Shown here piece by piece: positions 16,870-25,827 of a DNA stretch of 64,000 nucleotides. This stretch comes from Agrobacterium vitis. GTDB lineage: Bacteria; Pseudomonadota; Alphaproteobacteria; Rhizobiales; Rhizobiaceae. The notes below the pieces were generated by a model that saw only the letters and a program-made list of their open reading frames with translations, had not been told where the DNA came from and did no database searches. Location of the stretch: assembly GCF_014926405.1 (NCBI RefSeq), contig NZ_JACXXJ020000003.1, positions 665,001 through 729,000 on the forward strand, read 5' to 3'. Made by a program: the position numbers and the translations under genes. Position 1 is the first letter of the stretch; every line of letters begins with the position of its first letter.

Positions 16870-18633
16870 TCAAGCCTCCAAGGCGGCGAGTGTTTGCGGC
16901 TTATCCAAAGCACCGGATTGCGCTGTCTCGGACTGCCCTGAAACCGACGACTGTCCTAACCCTGGCTGGACCACAGCGAAGGAAAGATGGAAGCAAAGAC
17001 CATCGGGCCGGAAATCGCTGCTGATCTTGGGAGACAGGCTGCGAGGGAAAGCACTGCGGATCAACCGCGACCCAAACCCTTCGACGCCAGGCCCTTTGAG
17101 ACCACGGGGATCAGAACCTTGAAGAGTGGGATCAACAACCGGCGGCCCGTCTTCTTCCCGCCATTGCAGCTCGATCCGATCCTGCTCTTGCCGCCATTCT
17201 ACCTTGACACGTCCATCCCGTTCGCGAAGAGACCCGTATTTCACGGCATTTGTGGCCAGTTCATGCGCGACCAGCGATAGCGCGACAGCAGCCTCCGGCG
17301 GCAAGGTGCAGGGTGACCCCTGGAGAACAATCCGCCTGTCACCCTCGCTATCGAAGGGTTGAAGCGCCCGCTCGAGGACATCGCGCAACCCGGCACTTTT
17401 CCAATCTTCCGACAAAAGGATATCATAGGCTCCCGCAAGGGCTGCAACGCGCCGTGCAAAAACGCCATTTTCCTGCGAGCGGTCCTTGAACGTCTGCCGT
17501 GCGATAGCCTGGATCATCGCCATCGTATTCTTGACACGGTGCGCCAGCTCTCTGGCCACAAGTTTGCGGTTTTCTTCGGCACGCGCCGCCTCGCATCGGC
17601 GTGCTTCCAGTTCGTCCAGAAGACTATCGACCGTGGCGCCAACCTGTCCCAATTCGCTGGAGCGCCCGGTCATCCTGGTTCTGGCCGCGAGATCCCCTTG
17701 GCGCCATCGCTGAAGAACGGCAACGATGTGAGTGATCGGGCCGAGGATGAAGCGATTTCCGATAAAAAAGGCGGCAAGGAGAGCGAGACCTGCGCCCACA
17801 GCGATCATCGCCAATCCCAAGAGAGAAGCTCGGTCAATCGGCGCAAATGCCTGGTCCGCCGAAAATCCGGCGCTGACATAAAATGGATTGTCGGGTGAAA
17901 CAGGAACATAACCCATAATCCGGCGTATCCCGTCCTGACCTACACGTTCCGTCGTACCTGGCTGTTGGGCTTGCACCAGCGTGTGATAGGGCGGCGGAAT
18001 CTGAGTGCCAACGAATTTTTCAGGACCTGGGTTGCGGGCAAGCACGATACCGTTGCGGTCAGCAATGGTGATCCAACCGCCCGGCGGAAGGCCTCGCTGA
18101 ACGATGCGCTGTTCCAGCCACTCAAGATGCACCGCCGTCGCCAGCACGCCAACTGTCTCGGATCCCTGTTTGATGGCCAGCGCCATTGGCACGATTGGTG
18201 CATTCGAGATCCGGCTGACCGTGTACTCGCCAACCGATAACGCATCGGAACGAAGGGCTTGCCGAACATAGTCGCGATCGCTGAAGTCGCTGCCGACCTC
18301 CCAGCCCATATTGTCGCAAACCAGTTTACCGTTGCGATCGAGAACCACGATATTGCGGACCTGCGTCACCCTGGCGGCTACCGATTTCAGGACGTCGGTA
18401 CAGGCCTGTTTATCCTGACTGGCAACGGCTGGAATAACCGCGGTGGCAATCAGCAAGGCCTTGACGCCCTCCACGACGCTTTTCACCTCAGACGCCGCCT
18501 GTCGGGCAGTTTCGAATACCTGACGATGAACTTCGGCATAGCGTTCGGCACGCGCACTCACTTCATTGTAAACCAGCATTCCCAATGCCGGTGACAACGC
18601 CGTCAAGACCACAGCGACCAGTCTCTTTTTCAA
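16870..18633 (-). CDS. Membrane HWE histidine kinase with periplasmic dCACHE-like sensor and HAMP
   Basis: The frame is open from 18879 (669 residues), but residues 1-82 are Cys-rich and unlike protein. A TTG at 18633 follows GGGGAGGGG at ideal distance and starts right at the first membrane helix (LKKRLVAVVLTALSPALGML), giving 587 residues. A GTG at 18648 is the alternative. Next come a periplasmic double-Cache-like sensor (about residues 30-265; IVVLDRNGKLVCDN, DRDYVRQAL, GWITIADRNGIVLARNP), a second helix (LLGLAMIAVGAGLALLAAFF), a HAMP segment, and the HWE kinase core ELAHRVKNTMAMIQAIARQ with its phosphoacceptor His and a VAHELATNAVKYGSL ATP-binding motif. It likely senses a small ligand outside the cell and phosphorylates a response regulator not in the window. 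Confidence 0.85.
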   Translation of the reverse strand: MKKRLVAVVLTALSPALGMLVYNEVSARAERYAEVHRQVFETARQAASEVKSVVEGVKALLIATAVIPAVASQDKQACTDVLKSVAARVTQVRNIVVLDRNGKLVCDNMGWEVGSDFSDRDYVRQALRSDALSVGEYTVSRISNAPIVPMALAIKQGSETVGVLATAVHLEWLEQRIVQRGLPPGGWITIADRNGIVLARNPGPEKFVGTQIPPPYHTLVQAQQPGTTERVGQDGIRRIMGYVPVSPDNPFYVSAGFSADQAFAPIDRASLLGLAMIAVGAGLALLAAFFIGNRFILGPITHIVAVLQRWRQGDLAARTRMTGRSSELGQVGATVDSLLDELEARRCEAARAEENRKLVARELAHRVKNTMAMIQAIARQTFKDRSQENGVFARRVAALAGAYDILLSEDWKSAGLRDVLERALQPFDSEGDRRIVLQGSPCTLPPEAAVALSLVAHELATNAVKYGSLRERDGRVKVEWRQEQDRIELQWREEDGPPVVDPTLQGSDPRGLKGPGVEGFGSRLIRSAFPRSLSPKISSDFRPDGLCFHLSFAVVQPGLGQSSVSGQSETAQSGALDKPQTLAALEA

Positions 18634-18953
18634 GCCACCCCTCCCCACCCGCAAGAGATCAAGACGCTTTTCGGCCCCTGTTTCGCACCAAGACCCGTAT
18701 GCACAAAGGCCTGGCGAAACTGCACAACCGTCGCCCCTCCAAGACACGCCTGCGCCAAGCATCCCATTGGATGCACAGAACCCGCCGCCCCGATTCGATA
18801 CTTGCTGCATGGCTTTCTCCTTGAGCCTTTCAGCCGAAGGAATCATGCAGCAGTTTATCGGGTATTCCTGCCGCGACAATAGAGGGTCGATGCATTTCCG
18901 TCACACTGCCAAGAGCGCGCGATCCACACCATCGCCACTACCGCAAAACGACA

Positions 18954-18984
18954 GTCAGTCAGGTTCAATCTGAACCTGACTGAC
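18954..18984 (-). terminator. Hairpin downstream of the SDR gene
   Basis: Perfect 14-bp stem (18954-18967, arm GTCAGTCAGGTTCA, with 18971-18984) and a 3-nt loop, 65 nt after the SDR stop. On the minus strand it is followed by TGTCGTTTTGCGG, an imperfect U-run. Confidence 0.55.
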
Positions 18985-19048
18985 GAAAGCTCTTCTTGGT
19001 TTTGCTTGTCTTTTCGGGGAACCCGGACTTCAATTCACCCGACAACAG

Positions 19049-19921
19049 CTAGAGAATAGGCTTGCCACCGGTGACTGCGATGGTGGCGCCGGAAACATAG
19101 CTTGAAAGCGGGTCCGCCAGCATCACATAGGCCGTTGCAAGCTCAGCCGGTTGGCCCGGTCGTTTCATCGGCACCTGCTCGCCAAAGCTCGAGACGCGTT
19201 CCGGCGGCATGGTCGACGGGATAAGAGGTGTCCAAATCGGGCCGGGCGCAACGGTATTGGCGCGGATACCTCTTTCCGCCAGAAGCTGGGCGAGGCCTGC
19301 CGTGAAATTCTGGATGGCGCCCTTGGTCGTTGCATAAGCCAGCAAAGTGGGGCTCGGCGTATCGGCGTTGATCGAGGCGGTATTGATAATCGCCGCACCG
19401 GGCTTCATATGCGTGACGGCTGCTTTGGTCAGATAGAACATCGCGTGGATATTGACCCTGAACGTCAATTCCCATTCCTCATCGCTGATATCCTCGATTT
19501 GCTCGAAGGTCTTTTGGTGGGCAGCGTTGTTGACGAGAATATCGATGCCGCCAAGCTCGGCAACCGCCTTGTCTATAATGAGGCGGCAATGGTCGGCCTT
19601 TTGTAAATCGCCCGCTACGAGTACGGCCTTGCGGCCTGCCTCTTCCACAAGGCGCTTGGTTTCCTCGGCATCCTCATGTTCGCTGAGATAGGAGATCAGC
19701 ACATCAGCACCCTCTCGGGCATAAGCCAAGGCCACAGCGCGCCCGATGCCACTATCAGCACCTGTTATTACCGCCTTCTTGCCGGCAAGCCGCCCCGAAC
19801 CCTTATAGGTCGTTTCACCGTGATCCGGCACGGGATCCATGTCGCGGGTCAGTCCCGGAATAGACTGTTGTTGCTTGGAAAAGGGTGGCGTCGGTTTATC
19901 GATCATCGGATCAGCTCTCAT
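19049..19921 (-). CDS. Short-chain dehydrogenase/reductase (YhdF/YhxC-like stress SDR)
   Basis: 290 residues. A polar N-terminal extension (DKPTPPFSKQQQSIPG, then DHGETTYKGSGRLAGK) precedes the Rossmann core. Coenzyme motif TGADSGIG is near residue 54, NNAA near 130, the catalytic Ser is in NTASIN and the YATTK motif supplies Tyr and Lys, so it should be an active NAD(P)-dependent oxidoreductase. The extended N-terminus is typical of a subgroup of general-stress SDRs in Bacillus and rhizobia, whose substrates are poorly known. Starts at 19921 or 19906 are both possible. A GGAAC-N18-TT motif about 70 bp upstream suggests stress-sigma control. Confidence 0.9.
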   Translation of the reverse strand: MRADPMIDKPTPPFSKQQQSIPGLTRDMDPVPDHGETTYKGSGRLAGKKAVITGADSGIGRAVALAYAREGADVLISYLSEHEDAEETKRLVEEAGRKAVLVAGDLQKADHCRLIIDKAVAELGGIDILVNNAAHQKTFEQIEDISDEEWELTFRVNIHAMFYLTKAAVTHMKPGAAIINTASINADTPSPTLLAYATTKGAIQNFTAGLAQLLAERGIRANTVAPGPIWTPLIPSTMPPERVSSFGEQVPMKRPGQPAELATAYVMLADPLSSYVSGATIAVTGGKPIL

Positions 19922-19991
19922 TTCTAAAGATTATTGCTGGATAGTCGAGGGCGCGCATCCAAGCCGCACCCTCAAAACCCCACTGTTTGCA

Positions 19992-20016
19992 AACAAAGAG
20001 AAAGCGCCACCGTTCC
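19992..20016 (-). promoter_or_regulatory. Candidate EcfG-type promoter for the SDR gene
   Basis: Minus-strand GGAAC (20016-20012), 16 bp, TGTT (19995-19992): GGAAC-N18-TT, matching the RpoE2/EcfG pattern. The predicted leader is about 65 nt. Confidence 0.5.
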
Positions 20017-20199
20017 GAATTTTAATATTTCGTGACCTGAATAAACGCTACGGATATGGGCTGCCGAAAACATCGGACCCCAAATTTCCAAAGGCGACTG
20101 CCATCGCTTACTCATGCATTTGACGCATGGGTGGCGTGAGACCTTGTCTCTGTTAGGACGATGAAAGAACGCCTATATTCCAATCATCGAAACGACGCC

Positions 20200-20225
20200 G
20201 GAACCGAACCAAGGTTGCTGACGTC
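20200..20225 (+). promoter_or_regulatory. Weak EcfG-like promoter candidate for the DUF1127 gene
   Basis: GGAAC at 20200-20204, 17 bp, CGTC at 20222-20225, about 27 bp before the ATG. The -35 is perfect, but the -10 lacks the final T of CGTT, so this is a tentative reading. Confidence 0.3.
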
Positions 20226-20251
20226 AGACAGTCCTCAGAAAGGGCATTATC

Positions 20252-20398
20252 ATGAACGTAGCACGCTCCCTGAACAACTGGCGCAAGTATCGTCAGACCG
20301 TTTTCGAACTTGGCCGCATGACCAGCCGCGAGTTGCAGGATCTCGGCATTGAACGTAGCGACATCCGTCGCGTTGCCCGGGCCTCCGTTGCCGGTTGA
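20252..20398 (+). CDS. DUF1127 small basic protein
   Basis: 48 residues: it begins MNVARSLNNWRKYRQTVFEL and goes on with GRMTSRELQDLGIERSDIRR. The pattern W-x-x-x-R, then L-x-x-L-x-D-I-G/ERSDI, is the DUF1127 (YjiS-like) domain found widely in alphaproteobacteria, which often carry many copies. In Agrobacterium, small DUF1127 proteins have been linked to phosphate and RNA-related phenotypes, but no single function is agreed. The ATG follows AGAAAGG at a good distance. A clear terminator starts 27 bp after the stop, so it is a monocistronic gene. Confidence 0.85.
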   Translation: MNVARSLNNWRKYRQTVFELGRMTSRELQDLGIERSDIRRVARASVAG

Positions 20399-20424
20399 TC
20401 GATATCGACATTGCTGCTTGAACG

Positions 20425-20451
20425 ACGCCCGCCGATGACGCGGGCGTTTTT
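20425..20451 (+). terminator. Rho-independent terminator of the DUF1127 gene
   Basis: 8-bp stem (20425-20432, ACGCCCGC, with 20440-20447), 7-nt loop, followed by TTTTT. Directly downstream of the DUF1127 stop. Confidence 0.85.
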
Positions 20452-20587
20452 GCGTCTGGGAATTGCTCTACGCAAACCGGTCCGATTTGGATCTCAAATC
20501 ATTGCAAAATACCCATGCATTTAACGCATATCTGCACTGCAACAAAATGACTATGAATTGGGCATTTGTCGCGTATTATCTATCTCA

Positions 20588-20745
20588 ACGAAGCGATGCA
20601 TCCTCCTCCCGCAAAGCTTCGTCTCTCGGACGACCCACTCCTCCTCCCTAGGGGCGTCCGATGGAACGGTGGCACTCCTCCTCCCAGCCGCTGTTCACTC
20701 TTTTAAAAAGCCTGCCGCACCTCCTCCCGCGGCAGGCTTTTTTGT
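20588..20745 (+). ncRNA. Small RNA with four anti-Shine-Dalgarno hairpin loops (alpha-r14/suhB type)
   Basis: Four hairpins follow one another, each with CCTCCTCCC in its loop. Hairpin 1: stem 20588-20594/20616-20622, motif 20601-20610. Hairpin 2: 20626-20632/20655-20661, motif 20639-20648. Hairpin 3: 10-bp stem 20664-20673/20687-20696, motif 20676-20685. Hairpin 4 is the terminator: 14-bp stem 20705-20718/20729-20742, loop 20719-20728, then TTTTTT. A TATTAT box at 20574-20579 is a possible -10. Loops exposing CCUCCUCCC, which can pair with ribosome-binding sites, are the hallmark of the rhizobial alpha-r14 / Rfam suhB family of trans-acting sRNAs. Such RNAs usually carry fewer loops, so this could be an expanded member. 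The exact 5' end is unknown. Confidence 0.85.
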
Positions 20746-20817
20746 TTCTTCGCTTCAATTCAAGATTTTTCGCTCGATTGATTGAAAGTGCCAATGATCT
20801 CTATCAATTGGCATCTA

Positions 20818-20924
20818 TTGCATAATTCTTTAAACCGGAATCGGTTTAAAGAGAAAATTATGCAACAAATATAAGGAGCTACAGCGAACCTTAGTGCGCC
20901 ACATATGGCGCACGGCGCTGTAGC
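20818..20924. repeat. Rhizobial-style palindromic intergenic element (RIME/RPE-like)
   Basis: Two palindromes joined by a short spacer. The first pairs 20818-20837 with 20842-20865 (core TTTAAACCG-GAAT-CGGTTTAAA, flanked by TTGCATAATT/AATTATGCAA with a 4-nt bulge). The second pairs GCTACAGCG (20878-20886) with CGCTGTAGC (20916-20924) around an inner GTGCGCCA/TGGCGCAC stem. This mosaic layout is typical of Rhizobium intergenic mosaic elements. It lies just after the 3' end of the spermidine-synthase-like gene and may protect or end its transcript. Confidence 0.65.
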
Positions 20925-20947
20925 GTCGTCTCAGCCCTCTGATGAAC

Positions 20948-21640
20948 TCACCCGTTGACCGCCATCCACAACAGATGGCGCGCCCCGCCGCGTTTGCCGT
21001 TGGCGCGCACCTGGACTTCTTCGGTAACAAATCCTGCCTCCCGCAACCTGCGGGTAAAGGCGGCGTCCGGGGCAGAAGACCAGACGGCCAGCACGCCTTT
21101 TGGCCGCAAGGCAGCTTTTGCGGCACGCAGTCCAGCGGCATTATAAAGGCTGTCATTGGAGGCGCGGGTCAATCCGTCCGGACCGTTGTCGACATCAAGC
21201 AGAATGGCGTCATAGGCGGCGTGCTTTGAGCGGATCAGCGCGCCGACATCGCCGATATGAATATCGACACGCGGATCATCGAGACTGCCCTTGTGAACTT
21301 CCGCCATTGGGCCACGCGCCCAGGCGACCACAGCCGGCACCAGTTCCGCCACGGTCACGCGGGCATCCGCTTGCAACACGCCAAGGGCGGCACGCAGGGT
21401 AAACCCCATACCAAGTCCGCCGATCAATAGGCTGGGCTTGTCGCACCCCCCGCCCTTCTCACAGGCCCCTATCTTTTCGCAGGCAAGCGTCGCCAGCGCC
21501 TCTTCCGAGCCGCTCAACCGGCTGTTCATCAGCTCGTTGGCGCCAAGCATGATCGAGAATTCCTGGCCCCGCTGTTTTAGGCGCAGATCTCCGCCGCCAT
21601 CGGGAATGGCGGCACTGTCAAGCTGTATCCAGGGAAGCAT
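20948..21640 (-). CDS. Spermidine-synthase-like SAM-fold protein
   Basis: 230 residues with a Rossmann SAM-type core: LLIGGLGMGFTLRAAL near residue 70, an acidic VTVAELVPAVVAWARG strand, and DAILLDVDNGPDGLTR near 145. These match the spermidine/spermine synthase family seen widely as stand-alone short proteins in alphaproteobacteria, whose real substrate is often not polyamine. A cysteine-rich insert (ACEKIGACEKGGGCDK, about residues 53-68) precedes the glycine loop and is unusual. No polyamine genes are adjacent. The reading ends next to a palindromic repeat. Confidence 0.7.
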   Translation of the reverse strand: MLPWIQLDSAAIPDGGGDLRLKQRGQEFSIMLGANELMNSRLSGSEEALATLACEKIGACEKGGGCDKPSLLIGGLGMGFTLRAALGVLQADARVTVAELVPAVVAWARGPMAEVHKGSLDDPRVDIHIGDVGALIRSKHAAYDAILLDVDNGPDGLTRASNDSLYNAAGLRAAKAALRPKGVLAVWSSAPDAAFTRRLREAGFVTEEVQVRANGKRGGARHLLWMAVNG

Positions 21641-21731
21641 CGGGCCGTCTCTTTATCCGTAAAAACCGCGCCATAGCATAGCCAAGCTCTCCCACCAAGG
21701 GACAAAGATCAGGCTGCCCCCTCTGCCCGGA

Positions 21732-22825
<1,094 letters not shown>

Positions 22826-22826
<1 letters not shown>

Positions 22827-23896
22827 CAGTTTTGCCTCCAGCTGTCATAATAGGTGTTGTCACTGCCAACAGGGAAATGCACTTTCTGTTTATGCCTGGC
22901 GCTCCAGTAGCAGGCGGTGAGAAATTCCAGCGACCGGCGGGCATCTTCCGTCGTGACCGGCGTCGGCGTATTATTGACTAGGCAATCATGGAAAGCCTGC
23001 ATCTGGCCGGAAAACAGCTGGGCCATCGGCACCCAACCCTCAAGCAGGGCGTCGATCTTCTGCCCGACCTCCGGATTAGCGGGAATGATCCGCCACGGAT
23101 CGCCGCCGGGATGGTAAGGCGCATGGCTGCTCTCGAAGGTCACATGTTCAAAGCACATCCGCAGTCGTGATGTCTCCTCCGCCGAACCCAACGTCGCCGA
23201 CACAGTTGCCAAGGCACCGCTGGTCATTTCCAGGCTGAGACTGACACAATCCTCGACCTCAATTGGATTGACGCGGGTGGCGACGCGCGCATAGAGCGAG
23301 GCCACCGGCCCCAGCAGATAGCTCAGCATGTCGTTGATATGGATGGCATGGGTCATCAGCACGCCACCAAGCTCTGTCGCCCATTTGCCCCGCCACGGCA
23401 CGGCATAATAGTCCGACAGCCGCGTCCAATGGGTTTCTGACGTAGCGATATAGGCTCTACCCGCCAGTCCCGCCTCGATGATCCGGCGCGCCTTGTGGAC
23501 GCCGTCGCCGTAACGGTATTGGAAAATCGGCATCAACCGGCCTTTGGCGGTCTTCTCATGGATCATCAACCGGTCGATCTCCGCAAGCGAACCGACAAGC
23601 GGTTTTTCGCAGATCACATGCTTGCCCGCGTCCAACGCCTTGAAGATCAGGCCGTAATGGGTGGAGGGCGGCGTGCAGATATCGACAATGTCGATGGAAG
23701 GATCGTTGAGCACGGCGTCGAAATCATCGGTCCGTCCCGCGATAGAAAACTCCTCGCCAAACTGGGCCAGACGAGCGGGATCAAGATCGCAAATGGTGGC
23801 AACCCGGAACAGATCCGTATTCGGCATATAGCCCTCGCGGATATGACGCGCGCCGATGCCAAGGCCAATGACGGCAACGTTGAAAATCTTAGACAT
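22826..23896 (-). CDS. Gfo/Idh/MocA-family sugar oxidoreductase
   Basis: 356 residues from the ATG at 23896 (MSKIFNVAVIGLGIGARHI). The N-terminal Rossmann domain has GLGIGARHI for NAD(P), then DIVDICTPPSTHYGL and the conserved HVICEKPLVGS (EKP catalytic Lys) near residue 95. The C-terminal domain carries the HWTRLSDYYAVPWRG and LLTHAIHINDML segments of the family. It overlaps the next oxidoreductase upstream by 8 bp and the ATPase downstream by 1 bp, inside one sugar-transport operon. It likely oxidises a hydroxyl of the imported sugar (or inositol-like compound); substrate not readable. Confidence 0.9.
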
Positions 23897-24917
23897 TGCC
23901 AGCACCCTTCTGCTTTGCCGCATCCGCGAAAGCCTGGGCTTTCAGCGCCAGTTCCATGGCCTTGAAGCAATGCTCCTGCCCCATGGCTGTTTCGGTCCGA
24001 TCCCGGATATCGGCCAGCAATTGCCGGCCATAGGGCCGCTCGGTTTTGCTGCAATCGATATAGCGCGTGCCGGTTTTGTCGGTCAGGAACAGATGGTCGG
24101 CACCGGGCCTACCCTCGATATCGAGATATTTCCGAAGCTCGATCGTGCCTTCCGTACCAACAATGAACAGCCGCCCATCACCCCAGGTCGGCAGACCATC
24201 GGGGGTGAACCAATCCACACGGATATAGCCGGTGGCCTTGCCGGTGGTCAGGTGAATATCGCCGTAATCCTCAAGACCGGGCGTGTCGGGATTGGCCCGG
24301 TTGGCGGTGCTGGCCGACAGGATCTGTGCATCCTTGGCGCCGGTGAAAAACAGGAATTGTTCGCATTGATGCGAGGCGATGTCGATCAGCACGCCGCCAT
24401 AGTGCGCCCGGTCGAAAAACCAATTGGGCCGATGCGGCTTGCGCAGCCGATGCGGACCAAGGCCGGTCGTGTGGATCACCTCGCCGATCATTCCGGCCTT
24501 GACCAGATTGCCTGCCTCCACTGTGCAGGCCGTCTCGAAATGTTCGGAATAGAGGATGGAAACGATCCGCCTCGTTTCCGCCTGGACCTTTCGCACCGCT
24601 TCCAATTGCTCAAACGTCGTCATGCCCGGCTTGTCCAGCATCACATCCTTGCCGTGACGCATGGCGGCAATGGCGATCTCGGCGCGGTTGGCAGGAATGG
24701 CTGCCGACAGGATCAGGGCAATCGATGGATCTTCAAGGATCTGTCTGCGGTCGGCAACGCGGCGCGCCTGTGGGTAGCGTGCGGCAAAAGCCTGGGCCAA
24801 TTCATCTTCTTCTGCAAAAAACGTCGCAAACTCAGCTCCGGCGTCCAGCATGAAAGCGATCTGGCCGAAAATATGATCGTGATTGATGCCGATAACGGCA
24901 AAACGCAAGGCACTCAT
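23889..24917 (-). CDS. Gfo/Idh/MocA-family oxidoreductase
   Basis: 342 residues. Rossmann start RFAVIGINHDHIFGQI is a variant of the GxGxxG loop (GINHDH), followed by SAAIPANRAEI and the catalytic-type DVMLDKPGMTTFE (DKP rather than EKP). A GVLIDIASHQCEQFLFFTG segment supplies the conserved family His. The glycine loop carries bulky residues, so cofactor binding may differ from its neighbour. GGAG lies at a good distance before the ATG. It sits second in a run of two oxidoreductases between permease and ATPase genes, which suggests they work on the same imported sugar in sequence. Confidence 0.88.
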   Translation of the reverse strand: MSALRFAVIGINHDHIFGQIAFMLDAGAEFATFFAEEDELAQAFAARYPQARRVADRRQILEDPSIALILSAAIPANRAEIAIAAMRHGKDVMLDKPGMTTFEQLEAVRKVQAETRRIVSILYSEHFETACTVEAGNLVKAGMIGEVIHTTGLGPHRLRKPHRPNWFFDRAHYGGVLIDIASHQCEQFLFFTGAKDAQILSASTANRANPDTPGLEDYGDIHLTTGKATGYIRVDWFTPDGLPTWGDGRLFIVGTEGTIELRKYLDIEGRPGADHLFLTDKTGTRYIDCSKTERPYGRQLLADIRDRTETAMGQEHCFKAMELALKAQAFADAAKQKGAGNV

Positions 24918-24945
24918 CGTCGCAAGCTCCTATTAGAAAATCATC

Positions 24946-25827
24946 TCAACGCTTCAGACCGGCAGTAGCGATGCCGTCGATCAGCAGGCGTTGGCAAAAC
25001 AGGAAAATCAGGAAAATCGGCACCAGCGACAGGCTGGACATGGCAAACAGCCCGCTCCAGTCGGAACTGCCGGTCGAGTCCACGAAGGACCGCAACCCAA
25101 GCTGCACCGTGTAGGTGTTGATGTCGCTCAGATAGATCAGCGGACCGAAGAAATCATCCCAGCTCCAGATGAAGGAGAAGATCGCCGCTGTCGCCAGCAC
25201 TGGCAGAGAGAGAGGCAGCATGATCCGCCAATAGATCCGCCAGGGGCTGCACCCATCCATCATCGCTGCCTCGTCCAGTTCGCGCGGAATGCCACGGAAG
25301 AACTGCACCATCAGGAAGATGAAAAACGCATCCACCGCCAGGAATTTCGGCACAACGAGCGGCAGAATGGTCTTCACCCATCCCAGTTCGAGAAACAGGA
25401 TATATTGGGGGATGAGCGTGACGTGATAGGGCAGCATCAGCGTGCCCAGCATCAGCGCGAACCAGAAATTTCGGCCCTTGAATTGCAGCCGCGCGAAGGC
25501 ATAAGCCGCCAGCGAGCACGAAAACAGGTTGCCCACCACGGTCAGTACAGCAATGACCAGCGAGTTCCAGAAATAGGTGCCGAAACTGACCTGGGTGCTG
25601 AACCAGCCCCGCATATAGGCACTGAAATCTACCTTCGAAGGGATCAGCGAGGCCTGACCGAAAATCTCGCTCTGGTCCTTGATCGAGCCTGAGAGCATCC
25701 ACAACAGCGGATAGAGCATGACCAGCGAGGCTGCCGCCAGCACGATATGCAGGATAAGGGAGACCGGCCAGCGCCGTTTTTCCTGCGCATGGCCGTCCGG
25801 GGAAGAAGCAAGTGCTGCATCAGTCAT
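24946..25827 (-). CDS. CUT1 sugar ABC permease (MalG type)
   Basis: 293 residues from the ATG at 25827 (MTDAALASSPDG); an ATG at 25881 would extend into the preceding gene. About six membrane helices (LHIVLAAASLVMLYPLLWML first), and the EAA loop EAAMMDGCSPWRIYWRIMLP near residue 190, which docks on the ATPase. It ends in LLIDGIATAGLKR, a standard MalG-family tail. It overlaps the MalF-type gene upstream by 8 bp, so the two membrane subunits are translationally coupled. Confidence 0.93.
   Translation of the reverse strand: MTDAALASSPDGHAQEKRRWPVSLILHIVLAAASLVMLYPLLWMLSGSIKDQSEIFGQASLIPSKVDFSAYMRGWFSTQVSFGTYFWNSLVIAVLTVVGNLFSCSLAAYAFARLQFKGRNFWFALMLGTLMLPYHVTLIPQYILFLELGWVKTILPLVVPKFLAVDAFFIFLMVQFFRGIPRELDEAAMMDGCSPWRIYWRIMLPLSLPVLATAAIFSFIWSWDDFFGPLIYLSDINTYTVQLGLRSFVDSTGSSDWSGLFAMSSLSLVPIFLIFLFCQRLLIDGIATAGLKR

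Noticed and set aside
20600..20730. CCTCCTCCC repeats considered as a CRISPR or tandem-repeat array
   Set aside because: Motifs are only 9-10 nt, unevenly spaced, and each lies in a hairpin loop; no repeat-spacer structure.
23856..24968. A 370-codon plus-strand frame across the two oxidoreductase genes
   Set aside because: Shadow of the conserved oxidoreductases; no family motifs.
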